NCBI RefSeq assembly: GCF_003149145.1
Contig: NZ_QGDQ01000013.1
Span: forward strand, 1 to 64,000
DNA: 64,000 bases
Reading direction: 5' to 3'
Origin: Quadrisphaera granulorum
Lineage (GTDB): Bacteria > Actinomycetota > Actinomycetes > Actinomycetales > Quadrisphaeraceae
Shown: positions 24,963-34,566 of the stretch, in pieces
Layout of the letters: each line of letters begins with the position of its first letter
Position numbering within the stretch: position 1 is the first letter of the stretch
The notes under the pieces: model-generated
Seen by the model: the letters and a program-made list of their open reading frames with translations, nothing else
Told to the model about the DNA's origin: nothing
The model's database searches: none
Position numbers and translations under genes: made by a program

Positions 24963-25748
24963 TCACCGCACGGCGACGCCACCCAGATGCTCGCGGGCGA
25001 ACGCCAGCGCCGCCGCGAGGGCAGCGCGCCGCTCGTCGGGGCCGCGGCTACGGCGGGTGGTCACCTCGACGCAGGCGTCACCCTGCCAGTCCTTCGCGGC
25101 CAGGTAGGCGAGCAGCTCGGCCACCGGCTGGGAGCCCTGGCCGGGCAGCAGGTGCTCGTCCTTCGGGGAGCCGTTGCCGTCGGTGAGGTGCAGGTGGACG
25201 AGCCGATCGCCCATGCGCTGTGCCAGCTCCAGGCAGCTCAGGCCCGAGGTGGCTGCATGGGAGACGTCGAGGAGCAGAGCGTCGTAGTCGAGCTCGCAGG
25301 GGTCCCACCCCGGCAGATAGGCGGCGAACTCGCGCCCGCCGGCACGCCAGGGATACATGTTCTCGACGGCGAGCGTCACGCCCTCGGCCTGCGCGATGCG
25401 CCGCACGCCCGCCTCGAAGCCGGTGGCGTAGTCCTTCTGCCAGCGAAACGGCGGATGCACCACCACCGTGCGTGCTCCCAGTCGCTTGGCCATCTGCGCG
25501 GCCCGCTCGACCTTCGGCCACGGCTCCTTGCCCCACACTCGCTGCGTCAGCAGCAGGGTGGGGGCGTGCACGGACGTCACCGGCACACCGAAGTGGTCGG
25601 AGAGCTCGGCGATGGCGTCCTCGTCCTGGCTGACGGGATCTGTCCAGACCATGACCTCGACACCGTCATAACCGATCCGGGCAGCCATCTCGAACGCGTC
25701 GGCGACCCCCTGGGGGTACACCGACGCCGTCGACAGCGTCACGGCCAT
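24963..25748 (-). CDS. Sugar phosphate isomerase/epimerase (xylose isomerase-like TIM barrel)
   Basis: 261 residues from ATG at 25748; a GTG two codons upstream is possible. The AP_endonuc_2 fold is seen in AFEMAARIGYDGVEVMVWTD (about 18-37), VTSVHAPTLLLTQRVWG, TVVVHPPFRWQKDYA, VTLAVENMYPW, LLLDVSHAATSGLSCLEL and LVHLHLTDGNGSPKDEH (metal-binding His, Glu and Asp in these blocks). Actinobacterial relatives usually sit near acuC and proC or ppx genes; the substrate is not known to me. Confidence 0.85.
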   Translation of the reverse strand: MAVTLSTASVYPQGVADAFEMAARIGYDGVEVMVWTDPVSQDEDAIAELSDHFGVPVTSVHAPTLLLTQRVWGKEPWPKVERAAQMAKRLGARTVVVHPPFRWQKDYATGFEAGVRRIAQAEGVTLAVENMYPWRAGGREFAAYLPGWDPCELDYDALLLDVSHAATSGLSCLELAQRMGDRLVHLHLTDGNGSPKDEHLLPGQGSQPVAELLAYLAAKDWQGDACVEVTTRRSRGPDERRAALAAALAFAREHLGGVAVR

Positions 25749-25832
25749 AGGCACCGGATCACCCTACGGGCGGGCCGTCGAGTCCACCCTGCGGAGGGTT
25801 GGCTCGCCAACCAGCAGCCGTCCCAGCAGCTG

Positions 25833-26423
25833 TCAGGGCAGGTCGCGCAGGAGGACCGGGTAGAAGAGGTCGAACCTGCGGTTGCGCTGGTGGGACACGT
25901 CGTCCCAGCTCATGGGCAGGGTGATCGGCTCGCTGAACCGCTGGTACGTCAGGTCCACGTAGCGGCTGCTGGGAGCGACGATGTCCTCCAGGGAGAACAG
26001 GGTCCGCTCGAACCAGGCGCTGTGCTGGGCGAACCACGCGCAGGTGCGCTCGAGGATCCGCCCGGCCGGGCGCCAGCCGTCGGTGAGCCAGTCGCAGAGC
26101 ATCTCGAGCCAGCTGTACGGCGTCTCAGGCTCCATCGCCGAGGCGACCTCGAGCAGCTCGCTGCGCAGGGCCACCTCGGTGCGGGTGGATGCCCGCCGGT
26201 CACCGCGGGCGTGCTCGATCCGGTGCGTGATGACGCGCTCGGGGGTGAAGACGACGAACAGGGACGCGTAGACGCGCGGGTCCGGGTCGAAGCGCACGTC
26301 CCAGAACTCGACGTCGTCGTCGAGCAGCAGCTCCACGAGGGGCGTGAGCAGCCCGGTCTTGGGGCGGCGCCAGGGCAGGGGCGCGAGGAACTCGTCGACC
26401 AGCACCGCGGCTCTCTCGCTCAC
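25833..26423 (-). CDS. Conserved protein of unknown function
   Basis: 196 residues, rich in aromatic residues and without membrane segments or signal peptide. It starts MSERAAVLVDEFLAPLPWRR and contains a hydrophobic core around DDVEFWDVRFDPDPRVYASLFVVFTPERVITHRIEHARGD, then many Trp (YSWLEMLCDWLTDGWRPAG, CAWFAQHSAWFERTLF) and ends YPVLLRDLP. Codon use is typical of the window, so it is a real gene, but I do not recognise a family. It stands alone between the isomerase-like gene and araA. Confidence 0.75.
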   Translation of the reverse strand: MSERAAVLVDEFLAPLPWRRPKTGLLTPLVELLLDDDVEFWDVRFDPDPRVYASLFVVFTPERVITHRIEHARGDRRASTRTEVALRSELLEVASAMEPETPYSWLEMLCDWLTDGWRPAGRILERTCAWFAQHSAWFERTLFSLEDIVAPSSRYVDLTYQRFSEPITLPMSWDDVSHQRNRRFDLFYPVLLRDLP

Positions 26424-26463
26424 CTGTCATGGATCGGCGTCAGACCCGCCCCGACCTGAGCGT

Positions 26464-26516
26464 GCGCCCGGCGCGCCGTCGTCCCCCATCAGGGAGACAG
26501 GCGACGCGCCGGGCGC
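26464..26516 (-). terminator. Terminator-like stem-loop downstream of araA
   Basis: GCGCCCGGCGCG (26464-26475) pairs perfectly with CGCGCCGGGCGC (26505-26516), a 12-base-pair stem with a 29-base loop, between the araA stop and the unknown gene at 25833. Confidence 0.55.
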
Positions 26517-26530
26517 GCAGCGAACCGCCG

Positions 26531-28069
26531 TCAGACGCCGCGCTGCAGCACGCGGTAGGCGCTCTCCCAGCGGAGCTCGCGCTTGAAGGAGCGCGTCGTC
26601 GTCCCCGTGCCGATGACCGCGAGCTCCGTGCCGACGACGTCGGCCAGGTCTTCGAGGACCTCCACACCGAACTGCGTCGTCATCACCGTGTGGTGGGGGC
26701 CGCCGGCCTCCAGCCAGCACTCGGTGGAGGTGCGCCAGTCGGGCAGGGGCTCCCAGACGGCGCGGGCGACGGGCAGGTTGGGCAGGTCCTGCGGCGGGGT
26801 CACCACGCGCACCTCGTTGGCCACGAGGCGGAACCGCTCGCCCAGGTCGCACCAGCCGACGATGACGGCGTCGCCCGGGTCAGCGGTGTGGACCATGCGG
26901 ACCGGGTCCTCACGGCCACCGATGCCGAGCGGGTGCACCTCGATGCGCGTCGTGGCGGTGGTGATGGTCGGGCAGACCTCGAGCATGTGCGCGCCCAGGA
27001 TCCTCTGGGGCGCCCCGGGCGCGAGGTCGTAGGTGTAGTCCTCCATGAACGCCGTGCCACCGGGCAGGCCGGCGCCCGCGGCCTTGAGCACACGCGTCAG
27101 GGCCGCGGTCTTCCAGTCGCCCTCCCCGGCGAAGCCGTAGCCGTCACCCAGGAGGCGCTGCACGGCCAGGCCGGGCAGCTGGCGCAGGGAGCCGAGGTCT
27201 TCGAAGTTGGTGGTGAACGCCTCGGCGCCGTTGGCCTCCAGCACGCGACGCAGCGCCACCTCGATCTTGGCGCCGTAGTGCAGCGACTCGGCACGCTCGG
27301 CGCCGGGCAGCAGCTCGGGGGCCACCTCGTAGCGGTCGGCGTACTCGGCCACCACGGCGTCGGCCTCGGCGTCGGAGACCTGAAGGACGACGTCCGCGAG
27401 AGCGTTCACGCCGAGGGCCTCGACATCGACGCCCCAGCGGATCTGGGCCTCCACCTTGTCGCCCTCGGTCACGGCGACGTTGCGCATGGTGTCGCCAAAG
27501 CGCACGAGCTTCAGCGAGCGCGCCACGGACGCGGCGACGGCGGCGCGGGCCCACTCCCCCACGCGCTGCTGGACGCCGGGGTCACCGGCGTAGCCGGCCA
27601 CCGTCGTGCGGCTGGAACGCAGCCGCGACAGGACGTACCCGAACTCCCGGTCGCCATGGGCGGCCTGGTTGAGGTTCATGAAGTCCATGTCGATGGTCGC
27701 CCACGGCAGCGCCGGGTCGGCCTGGGTGTGCAGGTGCAGCAGCGGCTTGGACAGCACGGACAGGCCGGCGATCCACATCCGCGCCGGACTGAAGGTGTGC
27801 ATCCAGGTGATGACACCGGCCACGGAGTCGTCGGCGCTGGCCTCGAGCATGACGCGACGGATGGCGTCGGAGCTCTTCACCACGGGCTTCCACACCACGC
27901 GGACGGGCACCGCGTCCGCGCCGTCGAGGAGGGCGGCGACGCGCTGGCTCTGCTCGGCCACCTGGGCGAGGGTCTCCTCGCCGTAGAGGTCCTGGCTGCC
28001 GGTGAGGAACCAGACCTCGCGGCCGGAGAACGGGTCGAGCAGGGGTGAGGTGCTGGTCGTGCTGGTCAT
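26531..28069 (-). CDS. araA: L-arabinose isomerase
   Basis: 512 residues. It interconverts L-arabinose and L-ribulose. The opening [21 protein letters not shown] (about 14-34) and [19 protein letters not shown] (about 94-112) are typical, and metal ligands are expected in [13 protein letters not shown] (Glu, about 317), [14 protein letters not shown] (about 340), EVCPTI and [12 protein letters not shown] (His, about 459). It follows araD by 64 bases. An AraR-type palindrome stands before araD. Confidence 0.96.
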   Translation of the reverse strand: MTSTTSTSPLLDPFSGREVWFLTGSQDLYGEETLAQVAEQSQRVAALLDGADAVPVRVVWKPVVKSSDAIRRVMLEASADDSVAGVITWMHTFSPARMWIAGLSVLSKPLLHLHTQADPALPWATIDMDFMNLNQAAHGDREFGYVLSRLRSSRTTVAGYAGDPGVQQRVGEWARAAVAASVARSLKLVRFGDTMRNVAVTEGDKVEAQIRWGVDVEALGVNALADVVLQVSDAEADAVVAEYADRYEVAPELLPGAERAESLHYGAKIEVALRRVLEANGAEAFTTNFEDLGSLRQLPGLAVQRLLGDGYGFAGEGDWKTAALTRVLKAAGAGLPGGTAFMEDYTYDLAPGAPQRILGAHMLEVCPTITTATTRIEVHPLGIGGREDPVRMVHTADPGDAVIVGWCDLGERFRLVANEVRVVTPPQDLPNLPVARAVWEPLPDWRTSTECWLEAGGPHHTVMTTQFGVEVLEDLADVVGTELAVIGTGTTTRSFKRELRWESAYRVLQRGV

Positions 28070-28133
28070 GGGCGGTGTGCTCAGCCTTCCGGGGTGGGGT
28101 GGCGCTGCAGGTTCTGGGTCCGCGTCGTCGCGG

Positions 28134-28814
28134 TCAGCGCTGGCCGTAAACGTTCTGGTAGCGGTTGTAGAGCTTGTCGACGGCGTCGGTCGGGATCGGC
28201 AGCGGCTCGCCGTGCTGGCGCGACAGGTGGACCGTGCGGGCGACGTCCTCGGTCATGACGGCGGCCTTGACCGCGGAGCGGGCGTCCTTGCCGATGGTGA
28301 AGACGCCGTGGTTCTGCATGAGGACGGCCGGGCTGCGGGAGCCCTGGAGGGTCGCGACGACCCCGCGACCGATGGAGTCGTCACCGATGATCGCGAACGG
28401 CCCCACGGGGATCGGACCGCCGAACTCGTCGGCCATCGCCGTGAGCACGCACGGGATCGGCTCGCCGCGGGCGGCCCACGCCGTGGCGTAGGGGCTGTGG
28501 GTGTGCACCTGGCCGCCGACGTCGGCGCGGGAGCGGTACACGAAGGCGTGGGCGGCGGTGTCGGAGCTGGGCGCGTGCTCGCCGTCGACGAGGTTGCCGT
28601 CGAGGTCACAGACGACGACGCCGCGCCAGTCGAGGCTCTCGTAGTCGACGCCGGAGGCCTTGATGACAAAGAGGTCCTCGCCCGGGACGCGGGCCGAGAC
28701 GTTGCCGGCGGTCCAGGTGACCAGCTGGTAGCGGACCAGGTGGCCGTGCAGCGCGGCCACCTCCTCGCGCAGGCGGCGGTGCGTGCCGCGCTCACTACGG
28801 GCAGGGGTGCTCAT
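28134..28814 (-). CDS. araD: L-ribulose-5-phosphate 4-epimerase
   Basis: 226 residues, class II aldolase fold. It converts L-ribulose 5-phosphate to D-xylulose 5-phosphate. Zinc ligands are in [15 protein letters not shown] (two His, about 99-101) and [13 protein letters not shown] (His, about 167). [29 protein letters not shown] is the N-terminal substrate region. No araB-type ribulokinase gene follows in this window, so the kinase must be elsewhere. Confidence 0.95.
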   Translation of the reverse strand: MSTPARSERGTHRRLREEVAALHGHLVRYQLVTWTAGNVSARVPGEDLFVIKASGVDYESLDWRGVVVCDLDGNLVDGEHAPSSDTAAHAFVYRSRADVGGQVHTHSPYATAWAARGEPIPCVLTAMADEFGGPIPVGPFAIIGDDSIGRGVVATLQGSRSPAVLMQNHGVFTIGKDARSAVKAAVMTEDVARTVHLSRQHGEPLPIPTDAVDKLYNRYQNVYGQR

Positions 28815-28872
28815 GGGGTGCTCCTCGTCGGGCGGACTCCGGCCCGTCGTGGACGCCGGCGGCCACCGCGAT

Positions 28873-28886
28873 TGTGAGCGCTCACA
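28873..28886. promoter_or_regulatory. LacI-type operator upstream of araD
   Basis: A perfect 14-base palindrome TGTGAGCGCTCACA 59 bases before the araD start and just past the stop of the LacI-type regulator gene. It has the CG centre typical of LacI-family sites. A near-identical 16-base palindrome stands before chvE at 41254. Confidence 0.85.
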
Positions 28887-28896
28887 TCACGCTGGG

Positions 28897-29970
28897 TCAA
28901 CCCTGCCGAGTCCGCCTGGGTGGCGCCGTGCTCGCGCGCAGCACGAGCTCCGGCTCGACCCGGCCCACCCGGGCCGGCTCGCCCCGCAGGCGTGCCAGCA
29001 GCACCTCCAGGCACCGCCGGCCGAGAGCGTCGAAGTCCTGACGGACGGTGGTGAGAGGAGGCACGAGGTAGGCCGCCTCGGGGACGTCGTCGAATCCGAC
29101 GACGCTGACGTCGTCGGGAATCCGCAGCCCCCGCTGCCACAGGGCGCCCATCAGGCCGATGGCCAGCTGGTCGTTGCCGGTGAAGACCGCCGTCGCCCCG
29201 CGCTCGACCAGCACCGCCGCAGCGCGGTACCCGGCGGCGGCGCCCCAGTCACCCGGCACCACCGGCGGCGCTGAGACCCCCGCCGCGAGCAGCTCGGCCC
29301 GCCAGCCCGCCTCCCGGGCGCGGGCCTCGAGCCAGTCGCTCGGACCGCTCACGTGGTGCACCGTGGCGTGACCGAGGTCGAGCAGGTGACGGACGGCGCG
29401 CCGGGCGCCCTCTTCCTGGTCGACGCTGGCGGACGGTAGTCCTGCGGCGTCACCCCCCGGACGTGGGTCCGCGAGCGGTGCCTCCAGCGTGACGACGGGG
29501 ACGGCGGCGTCCAGCGCCTCCACCGCGGCCACGGCCGCGTCGTCCGGAGCGATCACCACGAGCCCGTCGACGCCGAGGTCGCGCAGGTGGTCCACCGCGT
29601 CGCGCACCTCCCGGCGCCCCACGGTCGGCAACAGGACCACCGAGGTGGAGTACCCCGCGGCCCGCGCGGCGTGCTCGACCCCGAGCAGCGCACTCGTGGG
29701 GCCGAACTCCGCCGTACTCGCGCTGATGAGGCCGATCGTCCGCGTCGAGCGGGTCACCAGGGCCCGGGCCGCGGTGTTCACGCGGTAGTCGAGCTCGGCG
29801 ATGGCCTGCTCCACGCGCCGGCGGGTCTCGTCGCGGACGCTGGGGTGGCCGTTGACCACGCGGGAGACCGTCTGCAGCGAGACTCCGGCGCGCGCCGCGA
29901 CGTCGGCCATGACGGGGACGCGCCCCGGTCCGGGCTCTGCCTCGGTGGCCTGTCGAGACGGACCGGTCAC
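28897..29970 (-). CDS. LacI family transcriptional regulator (probable arabinose regulator)
   Basis: 357 residues. GTG at 29970 is chosen because GGGAGG lies 5 bases upstream; the adjacent ATG at 29973 is only 2 bases away. The helix-turn-helix is VPVMADVAARAGVSLQTVSRVVNGHPSVRDETRRRVEQAI (about 20-58), then the hinge LDYRVNTAARALVTRST and a periplasmic-binding-protein-like sensor (TIGLISASTAEFGPTS, DGLVVIAPDD, VVTLEAP, GFDDVPEAAYLVPPLTTVRQD). It is directly upstream of araDA and likely represses both araDA and the chvE transporter operon. Confidence 0.9.
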   Translation of the reverse strand: MTGPSRQATEAEPGPGRVPVMADVAARAGVSLQTVSRVVNGHPSVRDETRRRVEQAIAELDYRVNTAARALVTRSTRTIGLISASTAEFGPTSALLGVEHAARAAGYSTSVVLLPTVGRREVRDAVDHLRDLGVDGLVVIAPDDAAVAAVEALDAAVPVVTLEAPLADPRPGGDAAGLPSASVDQEEGARRAVRHLLDLGHATVHHVSGPSDWLEARAREAGWRAELLAAGVSAPPVVPGDWGAAAGYRAAAVLVERGATAVFTGNDQLAIGLMGALWQRGLRIPDDVSVVGFDDVPEAAYLVPPLTTVRQDFDALGRRCLEVLLARLRGEPARVGRVEPELVLRASTAPPRRTRQG

Positions 29971-30102
29971 CATCACCTCCCGCGCCTGCTCCGACCTCCC
30001 ACCAGCGCCTCTGCTGTTCACAGCGACGCGGAGCCGCGGCGAGCTGTGATGGTAGGGCGTGGGGGCTGGCGCGCAGCACGCGCGCAGAGCACAGTGTCGA
30101 CC

Positions 30103-30480
30103 ATGAGCACGACGCACGCCGAGACGCGGCGCCCCGGGCCCCCGGGCCGCGGCGCCATCCGCAAGCCGATCCTCTCCCCCGCCTCCGTGGCGCTCTTCCT
30201 GCTGTTCCTCGGCGGCGCCGTCCTCGCGACGATCGTCCCCGCGGGCATCGCCCCGCCGGAGGACCTCGCCGGCAGCACCCTCACCGAGGCCTGGCAGGCG
30301 TTCGGGGTGTCCGTGGTCGGCCTGCTGATCATGGCCATCGCCTCCGGGTTCCTCTACGCCCGCACCAAGGAGATCGCGATGCTCGTCCTCGCGATCGCGC
30401 CGACCACGGCCGGCTTCGTGGGCGCCGTCGTCCTGCTGGCGATGCACGGGTTCGCCGCCGCGTACCCCGACGCGTACTGA
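30103..30480 (+). CDS. Small membrane protein of unknown function
   Basis: 125 residues with three hydrophobic segments (SVALFLLFLGGAVLATIVPAGI, about 29-50; AFGVSVVGLLIMAIASGFLY, about 66-86; and IAMLVLAIAPTTAGFVGAVVLLAMHGF, about 92-118) and a basic N-terminus (ETRRPGPPGRGAIRKP). I do not recognise a family. It is divergent from the LacI-type gene and followed by a terminator-like hairpin. A GTG three codons upstream is an alternative start. Confidence 0.7.
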   Translation: MSTTHAETRRPGPPGRGAIRKPILSPASVALFLLFLGGAVLATIVPAGIAPPEDLAGSTLTEAWQAFGVSVVGLLIMAIASGFLYARTKEIAMLVLAIAPTTAGFVGAVVLLAMHGFAAAYPDAY

Positions 30481-30503
30481 CGACCCGCCAGCTGACCGAC
30501 AGG

Positions 30504-30539
30504 TGACCGCCAGCCCGGCTGTCGGCCGGCTGGCGGTCA
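30504..30539 (+). terminator. Terminator hairpin after the 125-residue membrane protein gene
   Basis: A perfect 12-base-pair stem (TGACCGCCAGCC / GGCTGGCGGTCA) with a 12-base loop, 23 bases past the stop and 42 bases before radA. Confidence 0.75.
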
Positions 30540-30581
30540 GCCCTCGGCCGGCTGTCGGTGGCAGCGCCTAGCGTCGTCGTC

Positions 30582-32018
30582 GTGAGCACCCGCACCGCCC
30601 GAGCCCCTCGCGCCGAGCACCGCTGCGCGGAATGCGGCTGGTCCACCCCGCGCTGGGTCGGGCGGTGCGGGCAGTGCCAGGCGTGGGGCTCGCTCACCGA
30701 GGCGACCCCGCTGCTGGCCGGCGCACCCCGGGGTGCCGGTGCACCGGCGCCCGCCGCTCCCGCCCGGGCCGCCCGGCGGGCCTCCGAGGTGGTGGCGCAA
30801 GGCCGCCTGGAGCGGCTGCCCACGGGGTTGGCCGAGGTCGACAGGGTGGTCGGCGGGGGCCTGGTGCCCGGTCAGGTGCTGCTGCTCGCCGGAGAGCCGG
30901 GCGCCGGCAAGAGCACCCTGCTGCTCGCCGTGGCCGACGCCGTCGCCGCGGCGGCGGGCCCCGGAGCCGTCGTGCTCTACGTCTCGGCCGAGGAGTCCGT
31001 CGAGCAGATCGCCGTGCGTGCCCGCCGCACCGGCGCCCGCTCCGAGACGCTCCTGCTCGCTGACGACACCGACCTCGGCGCCGTCCTCGGCCACGTCGAG
31101 CAGCTCGCGGCCTCCTCCGAGCGGCTGGCCCTGCTCGTGGTCGACTCGGTGCAGACGGTGTCCTCCTCCGAGGTGGAGGGGCGCCCGGGCGGCGTGGCCC
31201 AGGTGATGGCCGTGGCGAGCGCCCTGACCCGGCTCGCTAAGGAGCGCGGCCTGCCCGTGTGCCTGGTCGGGCAGGTCACCAAGGAGACCACCGTGGCGGG
31301 CCCGCGGTCGCTGGAGCACCTCGTCGACACCACCCTCACCCTCGAGGGAGACCGCCACACCGCGCTGCGCCTGCTGCGCGCGGTGAAGAACCGCTACGGC
31401 CCCGCCGACGAGGTCGCCTGCTTCGAGCAGACCGACACGGGCCTGCGCGAGGTGCCCGACCCCAGCTCCCTGTTCCGGGGCACCCGCGAGGTCGCCGTCC
31501 CCGGCACCTGCACCACCGTCACCCTCGAGGGCCGGCGGGCCCTGCTCGCCGAGGTCCAGGCGCTGGTCTCCGGCACGCAGGCCCCGATTCCCCGGCGGGC
31601 CGTCTCCGGTCTGGACACCGCCCGCACCGCCATGCTCACCGCCGTCACCGAGAAGAACACCACCCTCACTCTCCACGCCAAGGAGCTCTACGTCGCCGCC
31701 GCCGGCGGAATGCGCCTGGCAGACCCCGCCACCGACCTCGCCGTGTGCCTCGCGGTCGCGTCCGCGGGCATGGAGCGGCCGCTGCCCCTCGACGTCGCCG
31801 CCCTCGGCGAGGTGGCGCTCGCGGGCGACGTACGGCCCGTGCCGGGCCTGCAGGCCCGCGCCGCCGAGGCGGTGCGCCTGGGCCACACCCGCCTGCTCGT
31901 GCCCCCGGGCGCCGCCGACCTCCTCGATACGCGCACGCGGGCCGCGGCCCGGCTGGAGGTGGTCGCCTCCCTCGGTGACGCGGTGCGCCTCCTCCTGTCA
32001 GACCCATCGACGACGTAG
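30582..32018 (+). CDS. radA: DNA repair protein RadA
   Basis: 478 residues from GTG at 30582. The N-terminal zinc finger (HRCAECGWSTPRWVGRCGQC) is followed by the RecA-like ATPase with Walker A GEPGAGKST (about 104) and the RadA-specific KNRYG motif (about 268), then a Lon-like C-terminal domain. RadA promotes branch migration in recombination. It is followed 75 bases on by disA, the usual actinobacterial pairing; RadA restrains DisA in Bacillus and mycobacteria. Eight upstream in-frame codons are ruled out as weak. Confidence 0.95.
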   Translation: MSTRTARAPRAEHRCAECGWSTPRWVGRCGQCQAWGSLTEATPLLAGAPRGAGAPAPAAPARAARRASEVVAQGRLERLPTGLAEVDRVVGGGLVPGQVLLLAGEPGAGKSTLLLAVADAVAAAAGPGAVVLYVSAEESVEQIAVRARRTGARSETLLLADDTDLGAVLGHVEQLAASSERLALLVVDSVQTVSSSEVEGRPGGVAQVMAVASALTRLAKERGLPVCLVGQVTKETTVAGPRSLEHLVDTTLTLEGDRHTALRLLRAVKNRYGPADEVACFEQTDTGLREVPDPSSLFRGTREVAVPGTCTTVTLEGRRALLAEVQALVSGTQAPIPRRAVSGLDTARTAMLTAVTEKNTTLTLHAKELYVAAAGGMRLADPATDLAVCLAVASAGMERPLPLDVAALGEVALAGDVRPVPGLQARAAEAVRLGHTRLLVPPGAADLLDTRTRAAARLEVVASLGDAVRLLLSDPSTT

Positions 32019-32093
32019 CCGATGTGCGGGCTAGCTGGGGGACAGCGCTGCGCTCGGGACGGCCTTCCGGTGGCGCTCCACTAGGATCGCGGC

Positions 32094-33194
32094 GTGGACG
32101 AACGCGAGGAGGAAGCCCTCCTGCGGGCCACATTGGCCGTCGTCGCGCCGGGCACGGCCCTGCGTGACGGTCTGGAGCGCATCCTGCGCGGCCGTACGGG
32201 CGCCCTCGTCGTCCTCGGTCACGACGCCACCGTCGAGCAGCTCTGCACCGGCGGGTTCAACCTCGACGTCGACTTCTCCGCCACTCGCCTGCGCGAGCTG
32301 GCCAAGATGGACGGCGCCATCGTGTGCGACCGCGCCGTCACCCGCATCGTGCGCGCCGCCGTGCAGCTCGTGCCGGACCCCTCCATCGAGACCAGCGAGT
32401 CCGGCACCAGGCACCGCACCGCCGAGCGCACGGCCAAGCAGACGGGGCTGCCGGTGGTCTCCGTGAGCGCCTCGATGAACATCGTCGCGCTCTACGTGGG
32501 CTCCCGCCGTCACGTCGTGGAGGGCTCCGACTCGATCCTCGCCCGCGCCAACCAGGCCCTGGCCACCCTGGAGCGGTACCGCTCCCGCCTCGACGAGGTC
32601 ACCGGCACGCTCTCGGCGCTGGAGATCGAAGACCTCGTGACCCTGCGCGACGTCGCCAGCGTGCTGCAGCGCCTGGAGATGGTGCGGCGGATCTCCGCGG
32701 AGATCTCCGGCTACGTGGTGGAGCTCGGCGCCGACGGGCGCCTGCTGTCGCTGCAGCTCGACGAGCTGGTCAGCGGCATCGGCGGAGACCGAGAGCTCGT
32801 GGTGCGCGACTACCTGACCGGCCCCGCCGGCAGTGAGACCACCGTGCGCACCGGCCGCACCGTCGAGGGGGTGCTGGAAGACCTGTCCGCTCTCACGGAC
32901 TCGCGCCTGGTCGACCTCGAAGCGCTCTCGCGAGTGCTGGGCCTGCTGGGCGACGGAGACACCCTGGACTCCCCCGCGTCCCCGCGCGGCTACCGCCTGC
33001 TGTCGAAGGTGCCGCGCCTGCCCGCCGTCGTCGTCGAGCGCCTCGTGACCCACTACGACGGCCTGCAGAAGCTGCTGGCCGCCAGCACGGACGACCTGAT
33101 GGGCGTCGGCGGGGTCGGCGAGCATCGCGCGCGGGCGGTCCGTGAGGGTCTGAGTCGCCTGGCGGAGTCGAGCATCCTCGAGCGCTACGTCTAA
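32094..33194 (+). CDS. disA: DNA integrity scanning protein DisA (diadenylate cyclase)
   Basis: 366 residues from GTG. The DAC domain carries DGA ([11 protein letters not shown], about 71) and RHR ([19 protein letters not shown], about 105), which make c-di-AMP from ATP. A helical linker (about 150-280) and a C-terminal helix-hairpin-helix region ([22 protein letters not shown]) bind branched DNA. Octamers scan DNA and stop synthesis at recombination intermediates. It lies directly after radA. Confidence 0.96.
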   Translation: MDEREEEALLRATLAVVAPGTALRDGLERILRGRTGALVVLGHDATVEQLCTGGFNLDVDFSATRLRELAKMDGAIVCDRAVTRIVRAAVQLVPDPSIETSESGTRHRTAERTAKQTGLPVVSVSASMNIVALYVGSRRHVVEGSDSILARANQALATLERYRSRLDEVTGTLSALEIEDLVTLRDVASVLQRLEMVRRISAEISGYVVELGADGRLLSLQLDELVSGIGGDRELVVRDYLTGPAGSETTVRTGRTVEGVLEDLSALTDSRLVDLEALSRVLGLLGDGDTLDSPASPRGYRLLSKVPRLPAVVVERLVTHYDGLQKLLAASTDDLMGVGGVGEHRARAVREGLSRLAESSILERYV

Positions 33195-33304
33195 CTACCA
33201 CCGGCATGAAGATGATTAAGAGGACGTCAGTCACTCCATGCCGGCGCCACCGCGCTGGGGCCTGACAGGAGAACACGCCGAGAGGCATCGGAGGGCAAAG
33301 CACG

Positions 33305-34117
33305 ATGTCCGGCGAAAACCCGATCGTTTACCGGGAGGAACGGGTTCACCCCACATTGGCCGAGTGGGTCTCCTGCGTGTGGACCTATGAGCGGCAGTAT
33401 GAGATCGATGACGTCGAGGCCATCCTTCCCGACGGCTGGGTCGAGCTTGTCGTGCAGCTCGGCGCCCCTTACCGGGACCAACAAGGTGAGCTGCCTGCCT
33501 GTGCGGCGATTGGCACACTCGACCATCCGTTGGCATTGACGGCCAAGGGCCTTGTGAGGTGTTGGTCCGTGCGGTTTCCCTGGTGGGGTCTGGCGCCTTT
33601 CGGAGATGTCGGTGCCTTCGACGGGCGACAGTGGGCCCCTGCGAGCGAGGTTTTCGATGCCGGCCTCGTCGCCGGCGTTGTCGCTGCCGCCGGCTCCGCG
33701 CATCCGGTGGACGAGCTCAACCGGGTTCTGCTCGCACACCTCCTGGCTTGGCCGATTAGTGCTGACGCTGCGCGAAACGCCGGACGCCACATCACGAACA
33801 ACGCAGCGACATTGACCGTGGAACAGCTCGCCCTAGCGTGCGCGGCATCACAGCGCACGCTCCAGCGGGACTTCCGGAAGACACTAGACGCGACTCCCGC
33901 GCAGATGATTGCGCGTGTCAAATTCGAGCGAGCCCGCCGCCTACTCATGGACGAGACCCTCCCGATTGCTCGCGTGGCAGCGGAAGCCGGTTACGTGGAC
34001 CAACCGCACTTGAATCGCGCCTTCGCGAGGTTCGCCCAGCTCACACCGCGCGATTACCGCAGGCAGTTCCAGCGCGCGACCGGCCAGGACGGAATCGTCG
34101 CACTGGTCCAAGACTGA
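33305..34117 (+). CDS. AraC family transcriptional regulator
   Basis: 270 residues. An N-terminal DUF6597-like sensor (VYREERVHPTLAEWVSCVWTYER, ILPDGWVELVVQLGAPY) is followed by a two-helix-turn-helix domain (LTVEQLALACAASQRTLQRDFRK, about 170-192; IARVAAEAGYVDQPHLNRAFARFAQLTPRDYRRQF, about 218-252). Base composition is clearly lower in G+C than the flanking disA gene (many ATT, TTG, GTT and AAA codons), and it starts a three-gene cassette with VOC and DUF1801 genes. The signal is unknown; lateral acquisition is likely. Confidence 0.88.
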   Translation: MSGENPIVYREERVHPTLAEWVSCVWTYERQYEIDDVEAILPDGWVELVVQLGAPYRDQQGELPACAAIGTLDHPLALTAKGLVRCWSVRFPWWGLAPFGDVGAFDGRQWAPASEVFDAGLVAGVVAAAGSAHPVDELNRVLLAHLLAWPISADAARNAGRHITNNAATLTVEQLALACAASQRTLQRDFRKTLDATPAQMIARVKFERARRLLMDETLPIARVAAEAGYVDQPHLNRAFARFAQLTPRDYRRQFQRATGQDGIVALVQD

Positions 34118-34182
34118 GCGCGGTGGGCGACGCGAAGCTTGCCTCCTCAGTGATTGCGACTCACAGTCAGGGAGAGCCCCCA

Positions 34183-34566
34183 GTGCCGTCGATCCCACTC
34201 TTCAAAGTCCTGGTTCACGATCTTGATGAGGCAGTCGACTTTTACACCGGCAAGCTCGGCATGGACGTTATTGAGGATGAGCGACTCGGCGACTACCGCT
34301 GGGTCTTGGTCGGTTACTCGCAACAGCCCGGGTTCGGGATCAACCTAGATCTCGCGACCAGCAACGTCGAGAAGGATCTCGTCGGACGCCAGGCCGCCGG
34401 ACTGCCGCTGTTCAGCATCGCCACAGACGATTGCCGCAGAGACCACGAAGTCATGACCGCGAAGGGCGTGAAGTTCGAGGGACCACCCGAGTCGCAGCCC
34501 TGGGGAACAGCGGTGACACTCCACGACGTCTCAGGAAACCGCATCCACCTCAGCCAGGACGCATGA
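34183..34566 (+). CDS. VOC family (glyoxalase/bleomycin-resistance-like) protein
   Basis: 127 residues from GTG at 34183, with GGAGAG at 34171. A typical glyoxalase-fold pattern is seen: FKVLVHDLDEAVDFYTGKLGMDVIEDE (about 6-32), a VGYSQQPGFGINLDL strand, and SQPWGTAVTLHDVSGNRIHLSQ (C-terminal Glu-type position here is His). Its stop overlaps the start of the DUF1801 gene by 4 bases (ATGA). Function is unknown; the AraC/VOC/DUF1801 set resembles small detoxification or antibiotic-binding cassettes. Confidence 0.88.
   Translation: MPSIPLFKVLVHDLDEAVDFYTGKLGMDVIEDERLGDYRWVLVGYSQQPGFGINLDLATSNVEKDLVGRQAAGLPLFSIATDDCRRDHEVMTAKGVKFEGPPESQPWGTAVTLHDVSGNRIHLSQDA

Noticed and set aside
28897-30447. 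Longer form of the LacI-type regulator (516 residues)
   Set aside because: The extra N-terminus would read antisense through the 125-residue membrane protein gene and has His/Arg/Gly-rich shadow composition. The helix-turn-helix begins where the family normally starts.
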